DNA from: Mesorhizobium mediterraneum
GTDB lineage: Bacteria; Pseudomonadota; Alphaproteobacteria; Rhizobiales; Rhizobiaceae
Reading direction: 5' to 3'
DNA: 64,000 nt
Assembly (NCBI RefSeq): GCF_002284565.1
Contig: NZ_NPKI01000015.1
Location: 558,001 to 622,000, forward strand
Both the position numbers and the translations under genes were made by a program. This document shows positions 46,284-58,874 of this stretch, piece by piece; position 1 is the stretch's first letter; every line of letters starts with the position of its first letter. The notes below the pieces were generated by a model. It was given only the letters and a program-made list of their open reading frames with translations, did not search any database and was not told the DNA's origin.

Positions 46284-46875
46284 CGATGGCTCCGAGCTCA
46301 CGCAGCTTGGCCAGAACGGGCAGAAGCGGCAGGCCGACAATGGTGAAATAGTCGCCCTCTATTCTTTCGAACAGCTGGATGCCCTCGCCTTCGATCTGGT
46401 AAGCGCCGACGCTGGACAGCGCCTTGGCGCCGACACGCGCCAGATGGCGGCCGATGAAGGCCGGATCGAGTTTTCGCATGGTCAGGCTGGCGATGCCGAC
46501 ATGCCGCCACAGGACAGCGCCGTCGCGGGCCAGCACGACGGCGCTGTTGAGCTGATGGGTCTTGCCCGACAGCGCCAGAAGATGGCGGCGCGCGGCCTCC
46601 ATGTCGGCAGGCTTGTGGAACACTTCGTCGCCGAGCGACAGGGTCTGGTCGCAGCCGAGCACCAATGCGCCGGGCTTTCGCTCGCTGACCTCGGTAGCCT
46701 TGGCCTCGGCCAGCACCAGGGCGACGTCCTCCGGCGAGATACCGCTGTCTTTTAGTGGCGCCTCAAGCGCGCGCTCGTCGACTTCCGCCGGAACCGCCTC
46801 GACCGCCACGCCGGCATGGACGAGCAGCGCCTTGCGAAACGGGCTGCCCGAGGCAAGGATGATTTTTTCGGTCAT
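46276..46875 (-). CDS. maf: Maf-family nucleoside triphosphate pyrophosphatase
   Basis: The 199-residue cytoplasmic house-cleaning enzyme hydrolyses modified or canonical NTPs to NMPs. It begins [14 protein letters not shown], has [18 protein letters not shown], and the late motif [20 protein letters not shown], which is typical of the YceF/YhdE-type Maf proteins. The ATG at 46875 is used; a longer frame runs into the repeat upstream. It is the first gene of the maf-aroE-coaE string. Confidence 0.93.
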   Translation of the reverse strand: MTEKIILASGSPFRKALLVHAGVAVEAVPAEVDERALEAPLKDSGISPEDVALVLAEAKATEVSERKPGALVLGCDQTLSLGDEVFHKPADMEAARRHLLALSGKTHQLNSAVVLARDGAVLWRHVGIASLTMRKLDPAFIGRHLARVGAKALSSVGAYQIEGEGIQLFERIEGDYFTIVGLPLLPVLAKLRELGAIDG

Positions 46876-46894
46876 GGTTTTTCGTCCGGTCTTT

Positions 46895-47042
46895 CCTTCT
46901 CCCCTTTGTGGGAGAAGGTGGATTGGCGCGCAGCGCCAAGACGGTTGAGGGGTGTTGGAAGGATCGCTGTCGGTGCCAAGCTGGAACACCCCTCATCCGA
47001 CCGAGCTTCGCTCGGCCACTTTCTCCCACAAGGGGAGAAGGA
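46895..47042. repeat. Palindromic intergenic repeat, family A (copy 1)
   Basis: Bounded by CCTTCTCCCCTTTGTGGGAG and the mirrored CTCCCACAAGGGGAGAAGG, with an inner GCGCGCAGCGCC and a CCGAGCTTCGCTCGG hairpin. The core motif GGTTGAGGGGTG is inverted as CACCCCTCATCC. Related copies are at 55202 and 61168. It fills the gap between ppsR and maf. Confidence 0.9.
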
Positions 47043-47073
47043 AAGGACCGCCCACAGCACAAGCGCCCGAACC

Positions 47074-47895
47074 CTACCGTGTCTTGCCGCGCAGGGCAAC
47101 GATGGCCGCCGCCGTCTCCTCGATCGAGCGGCGGCTGACGTCTATCATCGGCCAGCCATGCCGGGTGCAGATCTGGCGGGCGTAGGCGAGTTCCTCGGAG
47201 ATCGCGGCGCGGTCGACATAGTCGGTCGGCTCGTAGGCACTCGTATTGCCGAGGATGCGGTTCTGGCGGACCTGCGAGATGCGCTCCGCTGTGGCAATCA
47301 GTCCGACGATCAGCGGCTTCGTGGCGTTGACCAGGCTTTCCGGCACCGGCACGCCGAGCACGATCGGGATGTTGGCGGTCTTGATGCCGCGATTGGCGAG
47401 ATAGATGCTGGTCGGCGTCTTCGAGGTGCGCGAAATGCCGACGAGCACAATGTCGGCATCATCCATATTGGCCGGCAGCTGGCCGTCATCATGCTCCATG
47501 GTGAAGTTGAGCGCGTCGATGCGGCGAAAATATTCGGCGTCGAGAACATGCTGGGCGCCGACACGGCGGCCGGCCGGTGTACCGAGATAGGACTGGAACA
47601 CGGTCAGCACAGGTTCCAGCACGGAGACGCAAGGCAGGCCCATGGCGGCGCAGCGTTCGTCAATGCCGCGGGCGAGCTTCTGGTCGACGACCGTATAGAG
47701 GATGATGCCCGGCTCCTCCTCGATATCCTCGAACACTTTCGTCACCTGCTTCTCGGTCCGGATGAGCGGGTAGATGTGCTCGATGGCGCGCGCATCCTTG
47801 TATTGCGCAGAAGCCGCGCGGCCGGCCGCCAGCAGCGTCTCACCGGTGGCATCGGAAATCAGGTGGAGGTGAAAGAAGCTCTGGGGTTTGTTCAC
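47074..47895 (-). CDS. ppsR: Pyruvate, phosphate/water dikinase regulatory protein (DUF299)
   Basis: This bifunctional kinase/pyrophosphorylase controls PpdK or PpsA by phosphorylation in response to ADP. The 273-residue protein has [20 protein letters not shown], the nucleotide-binding [15 protein letters not shown], and [14 protein letters not shown] at the C-terminus. The GTG at 47895 matches the family N-terminus [19 protein letters not shown]. It is divergent from hemE across the putative origin, the same arrangement as at other alphaproteobacterial origins, where this gene is the RP001 homologue. Confidence 0.9.
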   Translation of the reverse strand: MNKPQSFFHLHLISDATGETLLAAGRAASAQYKDARAIEHIYPLIRTEKQVTKVFEDIEEEPGIILYTVVDQKLARGIDERCAAMGLPCVSVLEPVLTVFQSYLGTPAGRRVGAQHVLDAEYFRRIDALNFTMEHDDGQLPANMDDADIVLVGISRTSKTPTSIYLANRGIKTANIPIVLGVPVPESLVNATKPLIVGLIATAERISQVRQNRILGNTSAYEPTDYVDRAAISEELAYARQICTRHGWPMIDVSRRSIEETAAAIVALRGKTR

Positions 47896-48298
47896 AGGGG
47901 TTCGTTCCAAGCTGTGGGCCGATGTGGATAAGGTCGGTCGGAAAGGTCGGTCGGTTTGGGGCGACTGTATCAGATGCCGGTTTGTCCACAATTCGATGCG
48001 CTGTCGGCTTCGTCGGGCGGTTGGGGACAAGTCCGGGGACGGGCTTTTTTGACTCGGCCCTATCCACAGGCCCATTTTCTTTGCGCTGGCGGCAACGCAT
48101 TGACTCTAGTCGGAAATTTCCAACTGTCCCCAATCCCCTCCTATCCGGCAGAAGAAGCACGCGACAATATGCTGGCTGGCCTTTTCCGGGGCAAAGCGGG
48201 ACAGGAGACAACCACCGATACCAACAGACTCTTAGAATCATAAGATTCCTAGAAATAGAATATTTAATTATAGAGAAGCCTGGAGAGGCGAGCGCCGA
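47896..48298. other. oriC: Putative chromosome replication origin (oriC)
   Basis: This 403-base intergenic region between divergent ppsR and hemE has origin features. DnaA-box-like sites lie at 47888-47896 (TTGTTCACA), 47923-47931 (TTATCCACA on the minus strand, perfect), 47982-47990 (TTGTCCACA) and 48060-48068 (CTATCCACA). Five GANTC sites lie at 48051, 48102, 48227, 48235 and 48244. An inverted pair TTGGGGACA/TGTCCCCAA lies at 48021 and 48125. An AT-rich tract of about 55 bases (48228-48282) could unwind. The hemE-RP001 position is the known origin location in Caulobacter and several rhizobia. Activity is inferred, not shown. Confidence 0.85.
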
Positions 48299-49327
48299 AT
48301 GCCTGAAAACCGGATCATGCGGGACGTGTTGAAGGGCGAAGCGGTGTTTCCACCGCCGCTCTGGATGATGCGGCAAGCCGGCCGCTATCTGCCGGAATAT
48401 CGGGAGACACGCAGGCGGGCCGGATCGTTCCTCGATCTCTGCTATAATCCCGACTTCGCGGTGGAGGTGACACTGCAGCCGATCGAGCGCTTCGGCTTCG
48501 ATGCATCGATCCTGTTTTCCGATATCCTTGTCGTGCCGCATGCGCTGGGCCGCGACGTGCGCTTCGAGGAAGGGCGCGGGCCGTTACTGACGCCGATCTC
48601 GGCCACGGGGATTGCGGCTCTGGACGGGGAAACGTTTCACGTGAATCTCGAACCGGTCTATGAGACGGTCAGACGGCTGCGGGCAAAACTGCCCGATGAA
48701 ACGACGCTGATCGGCTTCTGCGGCGCGCCCTGGACGGTGGCGACCTATATGATCGCCGGCCACGGCACCTCAGACCAGGCCCCGGCGCGGCTGTTTGCCT
48801 ATCGTGAGCCGGCCGCTTTCTTGCAGCTGCTGAACGTGCTTGCCGATCATTCGGCCGCCTACCTCATCCGCCAGATCGAGGCCGGCGCTGATGTGGTGCA
48901 GATCTTCGACTCGTGGTCCGGCGTGCTCGATGAAGTTTCGTTCGAGGCTTTTTGCATCAAGCCCGTGGCCGAGATCGTCAGGCAGGTGCGAGCCGTTCAT
49001 CCCGATGTTCCGATCATCGGCTTTCCCAAGGGCGCCGGCGCCCACTACCGGAGCTATCGCCAGAAGACCGGCGTCACGGGACTGGGGCTCGACTGGACCG
49101 TGCCTCTAACGGCGGCGCGTGAATTGCAGCGCGACGGCGCCGTACAGGGCAACCTCGACCCATTGCGGCTGGTGGCCGGCGGCAAGGCTCTAGCCGACGG
49201 CGTCGACGCAATCCTGAAAGCACTGCGCGATGGACCGCTGATCTTCAATCTCGGCCATGGCATCACGCCGGAAACGCCGATCGCGCATGTCGAGGCGATG
49301 GTCAAAATGGTGCGGAGCGCGTCATGA
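48299..49327 (+). CDS. hemE: Uroporphyrinogen decarboxylase
   Basis: This cytoplasmic heme-pathway enzyme converts uroporphyrinogen III to coproporphyrinogen III. The 342-residue TIM-barrel protein has [45 protein letters not shown] and [10 protein letters not shown]. The ATG at 48299 follows GGAGAGGCG. It starts at the edge of the putative origin and overlaps hemJ (ATGA). A parS-like site lies within it at 48633. Confidence 0.96.
   Translation: MPENRIMRDVLKGEAVFPPPLWMMRQAGRYLPEYRETRRRAGSFLDLCYNPDFAVEVTLQPIERFGFDASILFSDILVVPHALGRDVRFEEGRGPLLTPISATGIAALDGETFHVNLEPVYETVRRLRAKLPDETTLIGFCGAPWTVATYMIAGHGTSDQAPARLFAYREPAAFLQLLNVLADHSAAYLIRQIEAGADVVQIFDSWSGVLDEVSFEAFCIKPVAEIVRQVRAVHPDVPIIGFPKGAGAHYRSYRQKTGVTGLGLDWTVPLTAARELQRDGAVQGNLDPLRLVAGGKALADGVDAILKALRDGPLIFNLGHGITPETPIAHVEAMVKMVRSAS
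48633..48648. other. parS-like site inside hemE
   Basis: CGTTTCACGTGAATCT matches the core parS 14-mer GTTTCACGTGAAAC at 13 of 14 positions. It is about 340 bases from the putative origin, inside the hemE coding sequence. Confidence 0.55.
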
Positions 49328-49863
49328 CGATGATGGGGAAAGGCTCTGTGGAAGGTGGTGCCGGCGCAATGCGCCGCGCTGCGATCGCGATCGCGGTTTT
49401 CCTCGTGTTGGCCGGGCTTCTGTTCGTGTTCGGACCTGATGATTTCTATCCCTGGGCAAAGGCGGTCCACGTCATCGCCGTCATCTCGTGGATGGCGGGC
49501 ATGCTCTATCTGCCGCGGCTGCTGGTCTATCATGCCGATGCTAAAGGCTCCGTGCAGTCGGAAACCTTCAAGGTGATGGAGCGGCGCCTGCTGCGCGGCA
49601 TCATCAATCCGGCCATGATCATTACCTGGGCGTTCGGCCTGTGGCTGGCCTGGAAAGGCTTTGGTTTTCAGGGCGGCTGGCTGCACGCCAAGATCGCTGC
49701 GGTGCTTTGCCTCTCCGCCGTTCATGGTTATCTGGCCGGCGCGGTTCGTAAATTCGCGGAGGACCGTAACGAAAAACCCGCGAAGCACTGGCGGATCATC
49801 AATGAGATACCCACATTGCTGATGATCATCATCGTCGTGCTGGTCATCGTGAAGCCTTTCTGA
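49324..49863 (+). CDS. hemJ: Protoporphyrinogen oxidase HemJ
   Basis: This integral membrane protein of 179 residues oxidises protoporphyrinogen IX to protoporphyrin IX in bacteria lacking HemG/HemY. It has about four helices, with [31 protein letters not shown] and [17 protein letters not shown] carrying conserved His and Arg/Lys residues for heme or substrate. The start overlaps the hemE stop, giving hemE-hemJ coupling. The 165 bases before rho show no gene. Confidence 0.9.
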   Translation: MTMMGKGSVEGGAGAMRRAAIAIAVFLVLAGLLFVFGPDDFYPWAKAVHVIAVISWMAGMLYLPRLLVYHADAKGSVQSETFKVMERRLLRGIINPAMIITWAFGLWLAWKGFGFQGGWLHAKIAAVLCLSAVHGYLAGAVRKFAEDRNEKPAKHWRIINEIPTLLMIIIVVLVIVKPF

Positions 49864-50028
49864 GGCTTTGATGACCTGCAAAAGGCGGCTTGCTCTTTCA
49901 GTCGACCGACGATAAAAGACGGGTCTTCCTTCCCGTCATGCGCCGCCCATTCATCGCTTCGGCCGCGCCCGGCATTTGTCGCATCCCGCCGATATTTTCC
50001 CAATGCTTACTCACTCAGAGTCCGTCTA

Positions 50029-51297
<1,269 letters not shown>

Positions 51298-51356
51298 GGT
51301 TGGTTGAGGGGCCGGGAATCGGCACTCAACGTATTGGAGATGACCAATCGTTGATG

Positions 51357-51532
51357 CCGGCTCCGCCCCTCATTGCCCTGCCGGGCATTTCTCCCCGTAA
51401 ACGGGGAGAAAGAGGCTGGCCGGAACCCTGGCACTTTTTCTGCAACGCTGGAGATTGGCGAAACCGCCGATGAGAGTGTCCCTCTCCCCGTTTACGGGGA
51501 GAGGATGCCGGTAGGCAGCTGAGGGGCAGCGC
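51357..51532. repeat. Palindromic intergenic repeat, family C (copy 2)
   Basis: CGCCCCTCATTGCCCTGCCG at one end and TGCCGGTAGGCAGCTGAGGG at the other, with inner hairpins CTCCCCGTAAACGGGGAG and CTCCCCGTTTACGGGGAG. It lies between the convergent rho and DUF255 genes, where it may terminate both. The other bases of the gap hold nothing. Confidence 0.88.
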
Positions 51533-51600
51533 AAACACCCGGAACAGGTGAGGGCAAATACAAAATCTGCGACGATTGCCCCGCGTCTCTGGCACCTCAC

Positions 51601-53634
51601 CTATCCGCGCCGCAACCGCTGCTCAAGCTCCTCTGCATCCGTTATCACCGGCAGGCAGACCTGCCCCGTACACAGCCAGGCGCCGGGCTTGTCGGTTGGC
51701 GGCAGGGCGCCGCCTGGCAGCATCGGCAGGTTTGTTGCCGAGCCGACCGGCACAACATTGTCGATCCGGCGCGGGTCGGGATTTCGATTCGCAACCGGAA
51801 CAAGCCCTGGATTCTCCGGGCTGTCCACCAGCACCAGTTTCAACGGCTCGATCGCTAAGGCGCAGGCGTTGGCGACACCCGCCTGGCCATAGGCCTGATG
51901 CGCCGCCCGGCCGGCTGCGTGCTCGGCGACCTTCCAGGTCTTGTCCTGCAATTCGAGATCGCCGGAAAGCGATGACAATCGGACCATGGCCTCGATGATC
52001 TGGCCGGTGGCCGACGGAATTGCCTCGTCGACATCGCCCCTGATGCGGATCGGCACGTCGCTGCTGTCCGATGCGGTGAGATAGTAGCCGGTGTCGTCAT
52101 CGTCGCGATGCCATTGGTCGAGCTGCGCGATGAATTGGCCGGACAGCTCGGCGTAACTCGATGTGCCGGTAGCCTCGAACAATGAGATCGCGGCGTTGGC
52201 CATGGCGGCGTAGTCGCTCGACAGCGCCGGGAACAGCTTCTTTGCGCCAAGCATCGAATGCGGCAAGCGGCCGTCTCGGCTGGCGCTGGCAATGGCAGCG
52301 AAGGCCTGTTCCGCCGCCTCGATCCAGTCGATCCGTTTCAGGGCGCGCCCGGCTTCGGCGAGAGCCGCGATCACCAGGCCGTTCCAGTCGGTCAAGATTT
52401 TCCCGTCCCGCCCGGGCCTGACGCGCTGCTCGCGGGCTGCCAGCAATTTTTCTTTTAACGGAGTGAGCCGGTCGCGATCGACCACGCTTTGCGTTTGCTG
52501 CGCTCCGGTCTGGTGGATGATTGGCTTGCCCTCCCAGCCATGTGGGCCGGAAAGCGTGAAGTGCTTGAAAAACAACGCTGATTCATCGCCAAGAGCGGTT
52601 TCGATCTCATCCCTGCTCCAGGTGTAGAACAACCCCTCCTCGCCCTCGCTGTCGGCGTCGAGGCTGGCGGCGAAAGCGCTGCCATCGACGCGCATCTCGC
52701 GCAGGAGCCAGTCGATCGTCTCTTCGATTCGTACCCGGAACAAATCATTGCCCGATGCCGCATAGGCCCAATTGCACAGCCGGATGAGCTGGGCGTTGTC
52801 GTAGAGCATCTTTTCGAAATGCGGCACCAGCCACTCGGCATCGGTCGAATAGCGGCTCAGCCCGCCGCCGATATGGTCGTAGATCCCGCCCGCCAGCATC
52901 TTTTCGAGGCTGAGCAGCACGGCGTCGCGATGCGATGTGCTACCGTCGCGCAGCCACGACAGCCAAAGCGTCTGCATGAAAGGCGCGTTGGGGAATTTGG
53001 GCGCGCCGCGCAGGCCGCCGAGATCCCTGTCGATCATGCCGTCGATGCCTTGGGCAAGGTTCGCGAGCGTGTCGCGGTCGAGCACGGCCTTGGCATGCGT
53101 GCCCGCCAGCCGCGCCTCGACATGCGTGGTCAGTCCGTCGGCGCTTTGGTTAACGCTTTCTTTCTTCTCCCGCCACGCCTTGTCGACCGCCTCCAGCACC
53201 TGGACGAAGCCCGGACGGCCGTAACGCGCCTCGCGTGGAAAATAGGTGCCGCCCCAAAATGGCTTTCCGTCCGGCGTCAGGAACATGGTCAGCGGCCATC
53301 CGCCCTGCTCGCCCATCGAGGACAGCGCGGCCATATAGATCTGGTCGATGTCCGGCCGCTCCTCGCGATCCACCTTGATATTGACGAAGAGACGGTTCAT
53401 GACGGCGGCGACGTCGTCATTCTCGAAGCTTTCGTGCGCCATGACATGGCACCAGTGGCAGGCGGCGTAGCCGACCGAGAGCAGGATTGGCCGCTCCAGC
53501 GCCTTTGCTTCGGCGAGCGACGCCGGCGACCACGCCCGCCAATGCACCGGGTTGCCGCTATGCTGCTGCAGATAGGGGCTGGCCTCTTCGGCAAGTAGAT
53601 TTTGCGCGGGCAGATTTTGCGCGGGTAATGTCAC
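51601..53634 (-). CDS. DUF255 thioredoxin-domain protein (spermatogenesis-associated protein 20-like)
   Basis: The 677-residue protein has an N-terminal thioredoxin-like domain with [18 protein letters not shown] (CxxC at about residue 60) and a large (alpha/alpha)6 glycosidase-like domain ([36 protein letters not shown]). Family members are found in all kingdoms; the function is not known, with thiol or cellobiose-2-epimerase-like roles proposed from structure. The GTG at 53634 is the most likely start. A 15-bp duplication gives [10 protein letters not shown] at the N-terminus. It is divergent from mnmE by 64 bases. Confidence 0.88.
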   Translation of the reverse strand: MTLPAQNLPAQNLLAEEASPYLQQHSGNPVHWRAWSPASLAEAKALERPILLSVGYAACHWCHVMAHESFENDDVAAVMNRLFVNIKVDREERPDIDQIYMAALSSMGEQGGWPLTMFLTPDGKPFWGGTYFPREARYGRPGFVQVLEAVDKAWREKKESVNQSADGLTTHVEARLAGTHAKAVLDRDTLANLAQGIDGMIDRDLGGLRGAPKFPNAPFMQTLWLSWLRDGSTSHRDAVLLSLEKMLAGGIYDHIGGGLSRYSTDAEWLVPHFEKMLYDNAQLIRLCNWAYAASGNDLFRVRIEETIDWLLREMRVDGSAFAASLDADSEGEEGLFYTWSRDEIETALGDESALFFKHFTLSGPHGWEGKPIIHQTGAQQTQSVVDRDRLTPLKEKLLAAREQRVRPGRDGKILTDWNGLVIAALAEAGRALKRIDWIEAAEQAFAAIASASRDGRLPHSMLGAKKLFPALSSDYAAMANAAISLFEATGTSSYAELSGQFIAQLDQWHRDDDDTGYYLTASDSSDVPIRIRGDVDEAIPSATGQIIEAMVRLSSLSGDLELQDKTWKVAEHAAGRAAHQAYGQAGVANACALAIEPLKLVLVDSPENPGLVPVANRNPDPRRIDNVVPVGSATNLPMLPGGALPPTDKPGAWLCTGQVCLPVITDAEELEQRLRRG

Positions 53635-53698
53635 GGTCGGGCACTCGGCGAATTGTCGATGAATAAGCGAAGCTAGGGCGGTTGTGCTGGGTCGGCAA

Positions 53699-55021
53699 AT
53701 GATTTCAAGTGATTCCATTGTTGCCCTGTCGAGCGGCCGCCTGCCCGCCGGCGTTGCCGTGATCCGCATTTCGGGTCCGCAAAGTCGATTCGTTTTCGAA
53801 ACGATTGCCGGTCCAGTGGTTAAGAACCGTGTTGCGGCCTATCGCAAGTTCAGGGCGCCGGACGGATCGGTGCTCGACAGCGGCCTGGTCGTTTTCTTCG
53901 CGGGACCGAACAGCTTTACTGGTGAGGATATCGCGGAATTCCATGTCCATGGCGGCCGCGCCGTGGTGGCGAAGATGCTGGAGACGATCGCCGGCTTCGA
54001 TGGCGTCAGGCATGCCGAGCCGGGCGAGTTCACCCGCCGCGCCTTTCTTAACGGCAAGGTCGACCTGGTCGAGACCGAGGCGCTGGCCGATCTCGTCAAC
54101 GCCGAGACGGAGGCGCAGCGGCGCTTTGCCGTGCAGAATGCCGAGAGCGTGCAGAGCGAGCTCTATCTGGGCTGGCGGGGTCGGCTCATCCATGCGCGGG
54201 CGATGATCGAAGCCGAGATCGATTTTGCCGACGAAGACGATGTGCCCGGTTCCGTTGCAGAGACGGTCTGGTCGGATGTGCGCGCGATGATCGACGAGAT
54301 CGAGCGTCATGTCGAAGGTTTCCGAGCCGCAGAGATCATCCGCGACGGGTTCGAGGTCGTCATCCTCGGCGCGCCGAATGCCGGCAAGTCCAGTCTGTTC
54401 AATGCGCTGGCCCGGCGCGAGGCGGCGATCGTCACGGAAGAGCCCGGCACGACCCGCGATCTGCTCGAGGTGGTGCTGGACCTGGAGGGGATGCGCGTCA
54501 GAGTGACCGATACCGCCGGCCTGCGCGAGACGCCCGGCAGGATCGAGGCGATTGGCATCGAAAGGGCAAGGAGCAAGGCCGGAACCGCCGATCTGTTGCT
54601 CGTGTTGGAGGATATGGTGGACCCGGTCCCGATCGGCGCAATACCGGCCGATATCCCGACATTGAGGATCGGGACAAAGGTCGATTTGCTGCGAGATGAA
54701 TCGCTTGCAACGCGCTACGACGCGGTCATCTCGACCAGGGACGGAACAGGGCTGGCGGAGCTGCTGGCGGAGATCGGCCAACGCGCCGCGGCGCAAATCG
54801 GCCAGGCCGGCGATGTCCTGCCGTCGCGGCTGCGGCACGTCGAGCTTCTCAATGAGGCGAAACGCTTTCTGCTTGCGGCGGTGGGAGGGGATGAGCGCGG
54901 GCAAGAGCTGCGGGCCGAGGAATTGCGGCTGGCAGCTGATAGGCTTGGCCGGATCGTTGGGGCGGTCGATGTCGAGGATTTGCTGGACGTAATCTTCTCG
55001 CAATTCTGCATCGGCAAATGA
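53699..55021 (+). CDS. mnmE: tRNA modification GTPase MnmE
   Basis: With MnmG it makes the 5-carboxymethylaminomethyl group on wobble uridine. The 440-residue protein has the tetrahydrofolate-binding start (IVALSSGRLPAGVAVIRISG), helical domain, and a GTPase domain with G1 ILGAPNAGKSSLFN, G3 VTDTAGLRE, and the C-terminal CIGK box with its catalytic Cys. ATG 53699 is preferred over GTG 53684. Its stop overlaps the first parS-like site. Confidence 0.96.
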   Translation: MISSDSIVALSSGRLPAGVAVIRISGPQSRFVFETIAGPVVKNRVAAYRKFRAPDGSVLDSGLVVFFAGPNSFTGEDIAEFHVHGGRAVVAKMLETIAGFDGVRHAEPGEFTRRAFLNGKVDLVETEALADLVNAETEAQRRFAVQNAESVQSELYLGWRGRLIHARAMIEAEIDFADEDDVPGSVAETVWSDVRAMIDEIERHVEGFRAAEIIRDGFEVVILGAPNAGKSSLFNALARREAAIVTEEPGTTRDLLEVVLDLEGMRVRVTDTAGLRETPGRIEAIGIERARSKAGTADLLLVLEDMVDPVPIGAIPADIPTLRIGTKVDLLRDESLATRYDAVISTRDGTGLAELLAEIGQRAAAQIGQAGDVLPSRLRHVELLNEAKRFLLAAVGGDERGQELRAEELRLAADRLGRIVGAVDVEDLLDVIFSQFCIGK

Positions 55022-55109
55022 CTCACGTGAAACACTGGGGAGGGAAGGCTCGCGATGATTCACGTGAAACGCTGAGTGATCACGTCGAAGGCATTGTTTC
55101 ACGTGAAAC
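55020..55109. other. Cluster of three parS sites
   Basis: GACTCACGTGAAAC at 55020 (two mismatches to the core), GATTCACGTGAAAC at 55057 (one mismatch) and a perfect GTTTCACGTGAAAC at 55096 lie within 90 bases between mnmE and mnmG. ParB should bind here and bring the origin to the pole. Confidence 0.85.
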
Positions 55110-55201
55110 GATTCGCCGGGCAATCGCTTTAGGTTGAGTTCGCTCCTCACTGATTCCGGGGCGAGCCGTGGCGCGCCGGCGCTAGAGCTTTTGTGCGCTC
55201 T

Positions 55202-55348
55202 CCCTTCTCCCCTTGTGGGAGAAGGTGTCGCCGAAGGCGACGGATGAGGGGTGCTCCAGCATGGCACCGACCGCACTCCGTCCAGCACCCCTCAACCGTC
55301 TTGGCGCTGCGCGCCAATCCACCTTCTCCCACAAGGGGACAAGGGAAG
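55202..55348. repeat. Palindromic intergenic repeat, family A (copy 2)
   Basis: CCCTTCTCCCCTTGTGGGAG and the mirrored CTCCCACAAGGGGACAAGG bound an inner CGCCGAAGGCGACGG hairpin and GCGCTGCGCGC. It is in the opposite orientation to copies at 46895 and 61168, downstream of the parS cluster. Nothing else is seen between 55110 and 55462. Confidence 0.88.
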
Positions 55349-55462
55349 ACGGCGCCGGCTTGGCCACTTCTTCGAAGAGATTTGCCCGCCAAACTCCACG
55401 TATTCTTGACACCACGTCCTGACGGGCACATGTGTCGGGCGACTTGAATGCGGGATTCTAAA

Positions 55463-57337
55463 ATGACCGATCACTATGATGTGGTTGTGGTGGGCGGCGG
55501 CCATGCTGGTTGCGAGGCGGCCAGCGCTGCCGCGCGCGCCGGTGCCAAAACCGCTCTGGTGACGCTGCGCTTCGAGACGATCGGCGTCATGTCCTGCAAT
55601 CCGGCGATCGGCGGGAACGGCAAGGGCCATTTGGTTCGCGAGATCGACGCCATGGACGGGCTGATGGGGCGCGTCGCCGACGCTGCCGGCATCCAGTTCC
55701 GCCTGCTCAACCGTCGCAAGGGACCGGCAGTTCGCGGGCCGCGCACGCAGGCCGACAGAAAGCTCTACCGGCTCGCCATGCAGGCGGCGATTCGCGAGCA
55801 GGCCGGTCTCGACGTGGTCGAGGGCGAGGTCCTGGATTTCGAAGTCGACAATGAGCGCATAGCAGCGGTGCTGCTGGCGGATGGCCGCCGGCTTGCCTGC
55901 GGCGCCGTGGTGCTGACGACCGGCACTTTCCTGCGCGGGCTAATCCATATCGGCGAGAAGAAGATCGTTGCCGGCCGCATGAACGAGCAGGCCAGCCTTG
56001 GCCTGTCGGCGACGATGAGCAGAGCGGGTTTCAAGCTCGGGCGGCTGAAGACCGGCACGCCGCCGCGGCTGGATGGGCGGACGATCGATTGGGCGTCGCT
56101 GGAGAGCCAGGCGGCGGACGAGGATCCGGTGCCGTTCTCGCTGATGACCGACCGCATCGACAATCCGCAGATCCATTGCGGCATCACGCGCACGACGGCG
56201 GCGACGCACGAGCTGATCCGCGCCAATCTGAGCCGTTCCGCCATGTATTCCGGCTCGATCGAAGGGGTCGGGCCGCGTTACTGCCCGTCCATCGAAGACA
56301 AGATCGTCAAGTTCGGCGACCGCGAAGGCCACCAGATTTTTCTGGAGCCGGAAGGGCTGGACGATGACACCGTTTACCCCAACGGTATTTCGACCTCGCT
56401 GCCCGAGGACGTTCAGATCGACATTCTGAAGACCATTCCTGGCCTTGAGCGTGCCATCATGCTGCAGCCCGGCTATGCCATCGAGTATGATCATGTCGAT
56501 CCGCGCGAGCTTAAACCGACGCTGGAAACCAAGCGGATTGGCGCTCTTTTCCTGGCCGGGCAGATCAACGGCACCACCGGGTATGAGGAGGCCGCCGCGC
56601 AAGGGCTGCTTGCCGGCCTCAACGCTGCGCGGCAGGCTTCGGCAAGCGACCAGATCGTGCTCAGCCGCACGGAGGCCTATATCGGGGTGATGGTCGACGA
56701 TTTGACCAGCCGCGGCATTGCCGAACCCTATCGCATGTTCACTTCGCGGGCCGAGTTCCGGCTGTCGCTACGGGCCGACAATGCCGATGAGCGGCTGACG
56801 CCGCTGGCGACGAAGCTCGGGACCGCTTCACCGGAGCGGATGCAGCGCTTCAACGATGTCATGCAGGAGCTTGAAAAGGCGAGGGACCTTGCGCTTGGAA
56901 CGACCATGACCCCCAACGAAGCGGCGCGCCATGGGCTGGAGATCAACAGGGACGGAGTGCGTCGCTCCGCCTATGAGTTGCTGGCTTATCCCGGTGTCGA
57001 TATCGCCTGGTTGGCCCGAATCGCTCCCGAATTTGGCGCCATCGACGCCAAAACGGCAGAGCGCCTCGAAACGGAGGCGAAATATTCGGTTTATCTCGAT
57101 CGCCAACAGGCTGATGTCTCGCAGATCAGGCATGAGGAAAGCCGGCTGATCCCGGCTTCGCTCGACTTTGCTTCTGTGCCGGGCCTGTCCAACGAGCTGA
57201 AGCAGAAGATGCTGGCACGGCAGCCGCGTTCCATCGCCGACGCACAGCGGATGGAAGGCATGACCCCGGCGGCGCTGGCGATCATTGTTGCCCACGTCCG
57301 CAATTCCGAGGCTGCCGCGCGAAGGAATGTTGCGTGA
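55463..57337 (+). CDS. mnmG: tRNA uridine-5-carboxymethylaminomethyl modification enzyme MnmG (GidA)
   Basis: The FAD-dependent partner of MnmE in wobble-uridine modification. The 624-residue protein starts [20 protein letters not shown], has the nucleotide site [26 protein letters not shown] and [12 protein letters not shown], plus the C-terminal helical domain with [12 protein letters not shown] 55463 is favoured because the core begins there; 55448 is a longer alternative. It overlaps rsmG (GTGA). Confidence 0.96.
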   Translation: MTDHYDVVVVGGGHAGCEAASAAARAGAKTALVTLRFETIGVMSCNPAIGGNGKGHLVREIDAMDGLMGRVADAAGIQFRLLNRRKGPAVRGPRTQADRKLYRLAMQAAIREQAGLDVVEGEVLDFEVDNERIAAVLLADGRRLACGAVVLTTGTFLRGLIHIGEKKIVAGRMNEQASLGLSATMSRAGFKLGRLKTGTPPRLDGRTIDWASLESQAADEDPVPFSLMTDRIDNPQIHCGITRTTAATHELIRANLSRSAMYSGSIEGVGPRYCPSIEDKIVKFGDREGHQIFLEPEGLDDDTVYPNGISTSLPEDVQIDILKTIPGLERAIMLQPGYAIEYDHVDPRELKPTLETKRIGALFLAGQINGTTGYEEAAAQGLLAGLNAARQASASDQIVLSRTEAYIGVMVDDLTSRGIAEPYRMFTSRAEFRLSLRADNADERLTPLATKLGTASPERMQRFNDVMQELEKARDLALGTTMTPNEAARHGLEINRDGVRRSAYELLAYPGVDIAWLARIAPEFGAIDAKTAERLETEAKYSVYLDRQQADVSQIRHEESRLIPASLDFASVPGLSNELKQKMLARQPRSIADAQRMEGMTPAALAIIVAHVRNSEAAARRNVA

Positions 57338-57969
57338 ATGCTGCCTCATGGGTGAGCCTGCAAGAGGCTGCAGGTCCGGTTTCACGTGAAACATTCGATC
57401 GCCTGGTCGAGTTCGAGACGGTCTTCCAGAAATGGAACCGCCGGATAAACCTGGCGGCGCAATCTACGCAGGCCGATGTCTGGCGCCGCCACATCCTCGA
57501 CAGCGCGCAGCTTGCGCGAATCAAACCGGACGCAAAGCGCTGGGTCGATCTCGGCTCGGGCGGCGGTTTTCCCGGCCTGGTGCTTGCCTTCCTGCTTGCC
57601 GAGCGTGACGGCGCCAGCATCGATCTGGTTGAGAGCAACCGGAAGAAAGCGTCGTTCCTGCAAGCGGTCGTCGGGCAGTTCAATCTGCCGGCGAGAGTCA
57701 TCGCGCGGCGCATCGATGATGCCTATCCGCTTGTTTCGACACCTCAAATCGTCACGGCCAGGGCGCTGGCGTCGCTTCCGACGTTGCTTGACCTATCGGC
57801 GCCGTGGCTGACGGCGGGCGCGCGCGGCCTGTTCCACAAAGGCCGGGATTACCGCGCCGAAGTGGCAGAAAGCGCTCAACGATGGTCGTTCGATCTGGTA
57901 GAACATGCCAGCGCGACCGACGCTCATGGCGTCATCCTCGAACTGTCTGATTTGCGCCAACTGACTTAG
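57334..57969 (+). CDS. rsmG: 16S rRNA (guanine-527-N7)-methyltransferase RsmG (GidB)
   Basis: The SAM-dependent methyltransferase acts on G527 of 16S rRNA; loss gives low-level streptomycin resistance in other species. The 211-residue protein has the SAM loop [19 protein letters not shown] and [15 protein letters not shown], with [11 protein letters not shown] at the N-terminus. The GTG start overlaps mnmG. A perfect parS core is embedded at 57379. Confidence 0.95.
   Translation: MNAASWVSLQEAAGPVSRETFDRLVEFETVFQKWNRRINLAAQSTQADVWRRHILDSAQLARIKPDAKRWVDLGSGGGFPGLVLAFLLAERDGASIDLVESNRKKASFLQAVVGQFNLPARVIARRIDDAYPLVSTPQIVTARALASLPTLLDLSAPWLTAGARGLFHKGRDYRAEVAESAQRWSFDLVEHASATDAHGVILELSDLRQLT
57379..57392. 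other. Perfect parS core inside rsmG
   Basis: GTTTCACGTGAAAC occurs as codons for VSRET in rsmG. It is identical to the core 14-mer at 55096 and lies about 590 bases upstream of parA. Confidence 0.85.
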
Positions 57970-57984
57970 ATCGGCGACCTCGGA

Positions 57985-58806
<822 letters not shown>

Positions 58807-58874
58807 TGCAGTCGCCCAAAACTGGGAACTGGTATGCAGAAGATAATTCGATACCGAAACGATCTGGACAGACG

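Noticed and set aside
46895-47042. Family A/B/C palindromes as CRISPR repeats
   Set aside because: They are single large inverted elements at separate junctions, not short direct repeats with regular spacers, and no cas genes are present.
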